A stretch of 20,161 bases of DNA, taken from contig DGHT01000016.1 in the NCBI GenBank assembly GCA_002392765.1, positions 1 to 20,161 on the forward strand. Direction: 5' to 3'. Source of the stretch: Verrucomicrobia bacterium UBA3841 (GTDB lineage: Bacteria > Verrucomicrobiota > Kiritimatiellia > RFP12 > UBA1067). Below are positions 15,425-20,161 of this stretch, piece by piece (position 1 is the stretch's first letter; each line of letters opens with the position of its first letter). The notes below the pieces were generated by a model, which did no database searches, was not told the DNA's origin, and saw only the letters and a program-made list of their open reading frames with translations. The position numbers and the translations under genes were made by a program.

Positions 15425-16779
15425 GCTCCGAGAAGCGCTTTTTTCGCCGACATCAGGGCTTCAAGCCTGCCGGAAGCCGAATTGCCCGCCGATTGGATGC
15501 GGTACATGTAGAGATTGTAGTCGATGCCCATTGTCGTACCCTCGTGCGTTTTCGCGGCGATCGCCTTGTCTGGATCTTCGCCGGAAAGTCGTTCGAGGTG
15601 GTCGCGCACGTCGTGGTAGGCGTCGCGCCAGGGCGTGCCGGCGGCCACCATCCGCAGCGCGGCGTCCGTCGCGAACACGCCTGGCGAGAAGGCTTCGCGG
15701 CAGCGGACGGCGTCTATCGACATGCCGTCTACGACTTTCGCCATGATTCTCAGCGTCGAGCGGAAAATCGACAGGCCTTCCATGTACAGCGCCTTGCAGT
15801 CCTGGAGATCGCGGTTGTATCCGCCCGGCATCGCATGCAGAAGCGAGAGCGAGGCCGTCGCCAGACCGACTGTCTGCGCGGTCTTTGACCGGACCAGTTC
15901 GAGGACGTCCGGATTGAATTTCTGCGGCATGATGGAACTTCCCGTGCAGAATTCGCGCGGCAGGCGGAAATACGCGAATTCGGGCATTGAAAAGAGAATC
16001 ATGTCCTCGGCAAGGCGCGATAAGACGCTCATGGCCTGCGCTATCGCGCAGAGAAGCGCAGCCTCGCATTCGCCGCGCGCCATGGACGCGGCAAAGCAGT
16101 TGTGGAGCGTGGACGGGAATGCGAGAAGCTCGCTCGTCCGCCGGCGGTCCAGCGGCAGCGGCACTCCATAGCCCGCTGCGGAGCCGAGCGGATTTTTGTC
16201 CGCCAGGCGGTACGCGCCTTCCAGATTTTCCAGCTGGTCGAGTATGGTTTCTGCGTGTCCCGTGGCCCACATGCCGACAGACGATGGCATGGCGGGCTGG
16301 AGATGTGTGCGCCCGACAAGCGGTATCGCCGCGTTTTCCCTGCCTTTGCCGACAAGCGCCGCGCAGAGTCCGGCGAGTTCGAGCTCGGAGCGGAGTATCT
16401 CGTTCTTGATGTGCAGACGCACGTCTACCGCCACCTGGTCGTTTCTGGACCTTCCCGTGTGTATCTTCTTTCCGAGATCGCCGAGACGTTCCGTGAGAAG
16501 CCTTTCGACGGCCATGTGGACGTCTTGGTCTTCCGGCAGTATCTTGAAAGAACCGTCGGCGACTTTTTTGGCGATGCGGCCGAGCTCTTTTTTCACGGCC
16601 TCGGCCTCGTCCTTCGTCACGACCGGCGGATCTACCGGCATTTCCGAGAGCATGGTTACGTGGGCCGCGGTTCCCATCAGATCCCAGACGGCGAGGTCGA
16701 GATCGAGGACGGTGTCGCGTCCGACAGTGTACGCGAGAATGTCCGCGTCTATCGTATTGTCAGTTATCGTCTTTTTCAT
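15421..16779 (-). CDS. argH: Argininosuccinate lyase
   Basis: This 452-aa member of the fumarase/aspartase superfamily carries ArgH motifs: GKKIHTGRSRNDQVAVDVRL (103-122), RTHLQPAMPSS (157-167) with the catalytic His, NPLGSAAGYGVPLPLDR, and signature GSSIMPQKFNPD (280-291) with catalytic Ser and K287. It splits argininosuccinate into arginine and fumarate. The N-terminus lacks the usual WGGRF motif and instead has YTVGRDTVLDLDLA, like the ArgH variant I know from Bacteroidetes. Phe288 replaces the common second Lys of the signature. GGAGG lies 6 bases before the ATG. It overlaps the upstream gene by 20 bp and the downstream ABC gene by 4. Confidence 0.93.
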   Translation of the reverse strand: MKKTITDNTIDADILAYTVGRDTVLDLDLAVWDLMGTAAHVTMLSEMPVDPPVVTKDEAEAVKKELGRIAKKVADGSFKILPEDQDVHMAVERLLTERLGDLGKKIHTGRSRNDQVAVDVRLHIKNEILRSELELAGLCAALVGKGRENAAIPLVGRTHLQPAMPSSVGMWATGHAETILDQLENLEGAYRLADKNPLGSAAGYGVPLPLDRRRTSELLAFPSTLHNCFAASMARGECEAALLCAIAQAMSVLSRLAEDMILFSMPEFAYFRLPREFCTGSSIMPQKFNPDVLELVRSKTAQTVGLATASLSLLHAMPGGYNRDLQDCKALYMEGLSIFRSTLRIMAKVVDGMSIDAVRCREAFSPGVFATDAALRMVAAGTPWRDAYHDVRDHLERLSGEDPDKAIAAKTHEGTTMGIDYNLYMYRIQSAGNSASGRLEALMSAKKALLGA

Positions 16780-17821
16780 AAGAATCCTCCGTGCGCGCTT
16801 TTTCCATCGCGATGTTCAGTTTGGTTTCGGCGTCGTCGAGCATGTCGAACAGTTCCCCGTCGCTTTTTTCTCCGCGCGCGATTTCAAGGAAAAGGGCGGA
16901 ATACGCCTGCGCCGCCGCAAGCAGATCTTCGCCGCGCCCGCCTCCGTAGGCGACGACCGTCGACATCGCCTTGAGCGCTTCGAACCTTATGCGCACGTCC
17001 TTGTTGCGCAGCTCTATCGCCTCCCGCGGCGTGCAGCATCCGTATTTGCCGCAGAAGGGTACGTCGAAAGTGGAAGGGTAGAGGCGCAGGCGCGATGCGA
17101 AGCGCAATATGTCGGCGGGCCGAGCCAGACCGGGCGTGATTATTTTCCTCGAGAGCCTCAGCATTCCGGAGTCGTCGCTTTCCACGGCTTCTCCGTTCTT
17201 CCATCTTTCGAGTTCCGCGTATTCGAAATCGGCCTGGGCCCTCTTGTCGGTCCGGCGCAATTCCCTGGCGATATCCGCATCGCTGGGCGTTTTCCCGTTT
17301 GCGTACATCAAGAATCCTTTGGCAACCTCCGTGCGCAGCCTTTCAAGGTCCGAATATCCGGGAGACGGCAGCTGTATGCGCAAGTACCGCGAGCCGTCGT
17401 CCCTTTCGCGCTGAAAGGATATAACCCGCGTGTCGTTCGTCCGTCCGTCCAGAACGGAAATTACTATGCCGGGTTTTGCGGGCGGCGGCAGATTCCGTCC
17501 CATCGAGAAAGCGAGATCCTTGCACGTGCCGTACGCGAACGAAGCTATCGGCTCCTGGTATTCTCGGCGCATGTCGGCCGGGCATTCCGCGAACACCTGG
17601 ATGAGCCCCTCCATCTTGGTGATCGGAGGAGTCTTGAAACGTTCGATTATTTCCGCGCGTGTAAGCGCGACGGCGAACAGAACCGTGCGAAAAGACGCCC
17701 TTCCGGCGAACAGACACGCACGCAAAGGCACTTTCCCGCCGAAGGGGAAGCCTCTTTCGTTGCGACCGCTGCGCGGTATGCGCGTCCTGGCGCCGTGTAT
17801 CTTGCGAAAACCTGATGACAT
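16760..17821 (-). CDS. Unknown 353-aa protein upstream of argH
   Basis: I do not recognise a family. From the ATG at 17821, residues 1-45 are basic and then VPLRACLFAGRASFRTVLFAVALTRA (31-56) resembles a signal peptide. A GTG at residue 31 (17731), preceded by GGCGGG, would give a normal-looking exported start, while the promoter spacing favours 17821. The body is polar and mostly helical, with DGRTNDTRVISFQRERDDGSRYLRI (125-149, probably a beta hairpin), PFCGKYGCC (255-263), a conserved-looking REAIELRNKDVRIRFEALKAM and YGGGRGEDL (292-300). Its end overlaps argH by 20 bp, so it heads an operon with argH and the ABC ATPase. Function unknown. Confidence 0.72.
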   Translation of the reverse strand: MSSGFRKIHGARTRIPRSGRNERGFPFGGKVPLRACLFAGRASFRTVLFAVALTRAEIIERFKTPPITKMEGLIQVFAECPADMRREYQEPIASFAYGTCKDLAFSMGRNLPPPAKPGIVISVLDGRTNDTRVISFQRERDDGSRYLRIQLPSPGYSDLERLRTEVAKGFLMYANGKTPSDADIARELRRTDKRAQADFEYAELERWKNGEAVESDDSGMLRLSRKIITPGLARPADILRFASRLRLYPSTFDVPFCGKYGCCTPREAIELRNKDVRIRFEALKAMSTVVAYGGGRGEDLLAAAQAYSALFLEIARGEKSDGELFDMLDDAETKLNIAMEKARTEDSYEKDDN

Positions 17822-17828
17822 TTGCAAT

Positions 17829-17857
17829 ATAATATCAAAATCAGCGGCGTTTTTCCA
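17829..17857 (-). promoter_or_regulatory. Predicted promoter of the unknown-argH-ABC operon, leaderless spacing
   Basis: On the minus strand TGGAAA (17857-17852), a 17-bp spacer and TATTAT (17834-17829, five of six) end exactly 7 bases before the ATG at 17821. There is no Shine-Dalgarno sequence. This is the same geometry as at rhaT and at 18070. Confidence 0.6.
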
Positions 17858-18033
17858 TTAAAATACGCGATTTCGCCAGAGTTTTACGCGTTAGAATTGA
17901 CGAATGTCATACAGCATGGCCTTTGGCTGTTCGTACCTAAACCTTTCAATGTGCAAATGTTCACACTAAGGGAGGCTCCTATGGACATTTACTTTGGCAA
18001 GTCAGCGCGGATTTCCTGTTTTGAAAAATCCCT
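17858..18033 (+). other. AT-richer intergenic stretch with two short reading frames
   Basis: The region between the divergent promoters has lower GC content than its surroundings. It contains a 21-codon frame (17904-17969, MSYSMAFGCSYLNLSMCKCSH) and, 11 bases later, a 26-codon frame (17981-18061) preceded by GGGAGG (17970-17975). Flanking AAATGT (17955-17960) and ACATTT (17985-17990) can pair, with AGG (17969-17971) pairing CCT (17978-17980) inside, which would hide the ribosome site and ATG. No clear promoter for these frames is visible. They may be leader peptides, a decayed gene or chance. Confidence 0.35.
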
Positions 18034-18062
18034 TTGCCGGTTTTGGGCGCTTTTGATATAAT
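18034..18062 (+). promoter_or_regulatory. Predicted promoter of the large right-edge gene, leaderless spacing
   Basis: TTGCCG (18034-18039), a 17-bp spacer and a perfect TATAAT (18057-18062) end exactly 7 bases before the ATG at 18070. The in-frame ATG at 18061 overlaps the -10 box and so should not be in the transcript. Confidence 0.7.
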
Positions 18063-18069
18063 GATTGCG

Positions 18070-20161
18070 ATGGCTTTGAAATCCTTCAATGACATATTCA
18101 CATCTTTGCTCCTTGCGGCTGCTGCCGGATTGACGGCGATCCTCTTCTTACGGGGGCTTTATGTCTCTTTCAGACGCTCCTCCGCAAGTTTTTCTAAACA
18201 TATCGGCGACAGGCTCTTATTCAAATCCGCTCTTGTTCTCCTTTTCTCCGCCATCGCTTTCACTGGCGCTTACATGACCCGCGCAGAGAAACGGAAAGCG
18301 GGGAACGGGGAACAGAAAAACTGGGGGAACGGGCGTCTCGCCCGTTTGAACGGGGAACAGGGAACAGGGAACGGAGAGAGCTGCATAATACAAGGAGATG
18401 CGTATCCCCCGAGCGAAGCGAGCGCCGAGGGCGGCTCAATGCGGGGTGCATCTTGCCGCGTCACCGATACGACAGCGATAACTATCTTCTCTTTTGCCGC
18501 GACCACGAATGCGGTCGAAATCGAAACGCTTATCGACCCTGATTCGATTTTCCCCGGTTCGCGGATTCTCGCTTACGCAAAATTCGGGGATTTAATCGCG
18601 AGCGCATGGACGAACGTCGCATCTTCAATCGTTCTGCCAGGCGAGACGAATCTCTGCTTCAACATTCCGCTTCCGGAGCCTCCGCCGTCATCGTCGTTTT
18701 TCGTGCTTGCCCGCGAAAACGACTCAGACGGCGAAGGGCTTGACGATTCCTTCGAAAGATACGTCGCGCTAACAGATCCGTTTTCCGCCGATACCGATGG
18801 AGACGGTTGGGACGATTTCTCGGAAGTTGCCGCCGGAACTTCTCCGACGAATTCCTCGCTGTCCTCCTTTGTGAACGCGAATGGATGCCGCGTTCTCAAG
18901 ATTTCCGACGCGCTTTCTTTCTCCACAAACGCCATTTCGGATTTGGCGTCACCGGCAGGGTCGGGATTATATTCGCTTCAGGTGTCAACGCCGCGCCCGA
19001 CGGCGTGGAAACAGGTTTTTGTTTCCGGCTCGCCGGACGAATCCGCCGGATGGAATCTTTCCGGCGCGCAGATTTCATACGAGGACAGCGACGGATCGTG
19101 CGGGACGATACCGTCCGTCTCCGCAGATAGTTACCGGCTCCAGCTTTCGACAAATGAAAATCTTTCCGTCACAATCTCCATCGCCGCAACCGCCGCGCAA
19201 GTTTCGCTTGATTCGCCGCTCTATCTTCACTTCTACGAGCCGCAAATCATTGTCGCGGATTCGCATGATTACACCGATGACGACACAGGCATAGGGTATC
19301 ATGTCGTTGTCGGGGAATGGCAAGACGGATATGCGCCGAGCGCGAGATTGTCGGTCGACAGATCTGCGAGACCCGCCACCGCGCCGCTTTCGGACGAGGA
19401 AACGAACGCTAGTCCGCTGCCGGAAAACGCACATTCAACCATTGACCCTGATTCAGGCGATTCGCTCGTATTCGAACCGGGCATATACACGCTTGCCGAC
19501 GGGAGTATGCTCCTCTTCCTGAAGCCGTCTGTAACGTACGGGGACGGACATGCGTATGTAGGCGACGCACTTGTCCCTGTTGCATACGAACAGGATGCGG
19601 GCGGATATTATCCTGCTGCATTCAAACGCAAAAGCGCGTATCCTCTTGATTCGAGATGCCTTTACGAATCCTGGCACACGGGAACGAACGAAACCGGCTA
19701 CAGCGTATGCAGCTGCGAACCGGAGTTGGAGTTGGGCACCGACATCGGTGATTTCGATTTCCTTTCCGTCGAGTTGGAAACGACAGGCGGCATGTCGGAC
19801 GAGGCAAAGGCGAAACTCTACCTCGACGGCGCGCTGATATGGACGGACACCGCCGTTCATTCTTCATACGGCGGCGATACCTTTCAAACAACCTCGAACC
19901 GTCTTTCGGACAGCGACGGGTGCGACAATTCCTGCGGCGGTTGCGCGGATGGCAGTTGCGACGCGATAGACGGACCTTCGGCCGGCTCCGTCCGTTTCAG
20001 GATGTCCCTCGGCATCCCGATGTCAAGACGGATTCCAGGCCTTCTATACTTTGACAGAGAGAACGTCTTTACTCCAACGGTCGATTCGCTTATCCTTCTC
20101 AAACGACCGGACGCAATGATTTCTGACACAACCACCAACGGCGTCCGTACCGTAGTCTCGA
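18070..20161 (+). CDS. N-terminal part of a large membrane-anchored surface protein (TSP3-like, possibly RHS-type), cut by window edge
   Basis: The frame is open without a stop from 18070 to the right edge (697 codons). Two hydrophobic segments, about 9-32 and 49-68, suggest a membrane anchor. Residues 75-130 are a repetitive Gly/Asn/Glu-rich insert. From 131 the protein is beta-rich, Ser/Thr/Asp-rich and looks exported. NDSDGEGLDD, then DTDGDGWDD (about 217-245), are calcium-binding repeats of thrombospondin type 3. A Cys-rich patch CDNSCGGCADGSC (618-630) precedes GPSAGSVRFRMSLGIP, a passage I associate with giant RHS/YD-repeat proteins of Lentisphaerota and Kiritimatiellota; that link is from memory and moderately sure. 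Any YD repeats would lie beyond the edge. Codon use is less GC-biased than in the neighbours. A start at 18061 would add three residues. Confidence 0.8.
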   Translation, partial: MALKSFNDIFTSLLLAAAAGLTAILFLRGLYVSFRRSSASFSKHIGDRLLFKSALVLLFSAIAFTGAYMTRAEKRKAGNGEQKNWGNGRLARLNGEQGTGNGESCIIQGDAYPPSEASAEGGSMRGASCRVTDTTAITIFSFAATTNAVEIETLIDPDSIFPGSRILAYAKFGDLIASAWTNVASSIVLPGETNLCFNIPLPEPPPSSSFFVLARENDSDGEGLDDSFERYVALTDPFSADTDGDGWDDFSEVAAGTSPTNSSLSSFVNANGCRVLKISDALSFSTNAISDLASPAGSGLYSLQVSTPRPTAWKQVFVSGSPDESAGWNLSGAQISYEDSDGSCGTIPSVSADSYRLQLSTNENLSVTISIAATAAQVSLDSPLYLHFYEPQIIVADSHDYTDDDTGIGYHVVVGEWQDGYAPSARLSVDRSARPATAPLSDEETNASPLPENAHSTIDPDSGDSLVFEPGIYTLADGSMLLFLKPSVTYGDGHAYVGDALVPVAYEQDAGGYYPAAFKRKSAYPLDSRCLYESWHTGTNETGYSVCSCEPELELGTDIGDFDFLSVELETTGGMSDEAKAKLYLDGALIWTDTAVHSSYGGDTFQTTSNRLSDSDGCDNSCGGCADGSCDAIDGPSAGSVRFRMSLGIPMSRRIPGLLYFDRENVFTPTVDSLILLKRPDAMISDTTTNGVRTVVS
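18292..18462 (+). repeat. Repeat-derived low-complexity insert inside the large reading frame
   Basis: This stretch is built of GGGAACGG and GGGAACA words (18298-18315, 18349-18374), a perfect 8-bp hairpin (18328-18346, loop TCT), a GAGCGAAGCGAGCGCC word, and ends shared with the nfnA-nfnB spacer (CAAGGAGATG at 18391-18400 and the 15-mer at 18448-18462). It keeps the reading frame and encodes Gly/Asn/Glu-rich sequence between the membrane anchor and the beta-rich region. It looks like intergenic repeat DNA that has become coding. Confidence 0.6.

Noticed and set aside
16196..17815. A 539-codon plus-strand frame opposite argH and the unknown gene
   Set aside because: The minus strand encodes clear ArgH motifs and a coherent operon with ribosome sites. 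The plus-strand product is Arg/Ser/Phe-rich and has no recognisable feature.
17822..18061. A 79-codon frame starting at TTG 17822
   Set aside because: The start overlaps the divergent -10 region with no ribosome site. Only the last 26 codons (ATG 17981) have a plausible ribosome site, and even these are uncertain.
18573..18935. Minus-strand short frames opposite the right-edge gene (also 19453-19860 and others)
   Set aside because: The plus-strand frame is open for more than 2 kb with a good promoter and sensible protein features. The antisense frames are short and Arg/Ser-rich.

Overview
The window looks like chromosomal DNA of an anaerobic, saccharolytic Gram-negative bacterium, most plausibly a gut or sediment member of the PVC group (Kiritimatiellota, Lentisphaerota or Verrucomicrobiota). 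The evidence is a FadL-type outer membrane protein, an NfnAB electron-bifurcating transhydrogenase (a marker of anaerobic metabolism), L-rhamnose uptake and isomerisation, a periplasmic GH3 glycosidase, and the start of a very large membrane-anchored surface protein with calcium-binding TSP3-like repeats. The lineage call is an inference from gene style; no rRNA gene is present.

Layout: 1-236 holds hairpins and a 79-bp tandem repeat. nfnA and nfnB (237-2613, +) end at a strong palindromic terminator shared with the convergent fadL-like gene (2715-3986, -). A divergent promoter region (3987-4122) leads to a very acidic 189-aa protein and an 892-aa protein with kinase-like motifs (4123-7425, +). 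These two are the best candidate for an undescribed system: a secretion-chaperone-like protein beside a large effector-like kinase. rhaT and rhaA follow (7482-9786, +). Next is the ribosomal cluster rplY-rpsF-ssb-rpsR-rplI (9935-12179, +), closed by a textbook terminator. A domain-permuted GH3 glycosidase (12379-14697, +) converges with a three-gene minus-strand operon (unknown protein, argH, peptide-type ABC ATPase; 17821-14699). After a 248-bp AT-richer gap, a large reading frame starts at 18070 and is still open at the right edge.

How genes work together: NfnAB balances NADH, NADPH and ferredoxin. RhaT and RhaA take in L-rhamnose and isomerise it; rhaB and rhaD are not in the window. The GH3 enzyme may release sugars from plant or host glycans. 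The ribosomal cluster is the standard S6-SSB-S18-L9 block preceded by L25. A recurring pattern in promoter spacing suggests that several genes are transcribed without a 5' leader: at three genes the -10 hexamer sits exactly 7 nt before the ATG, with 17-bp promoter spacers.

No tRNA, rRNA, CRISPR array, insertion sequence or phage gene was found. Long antisense frames opposite real genes were discarded.
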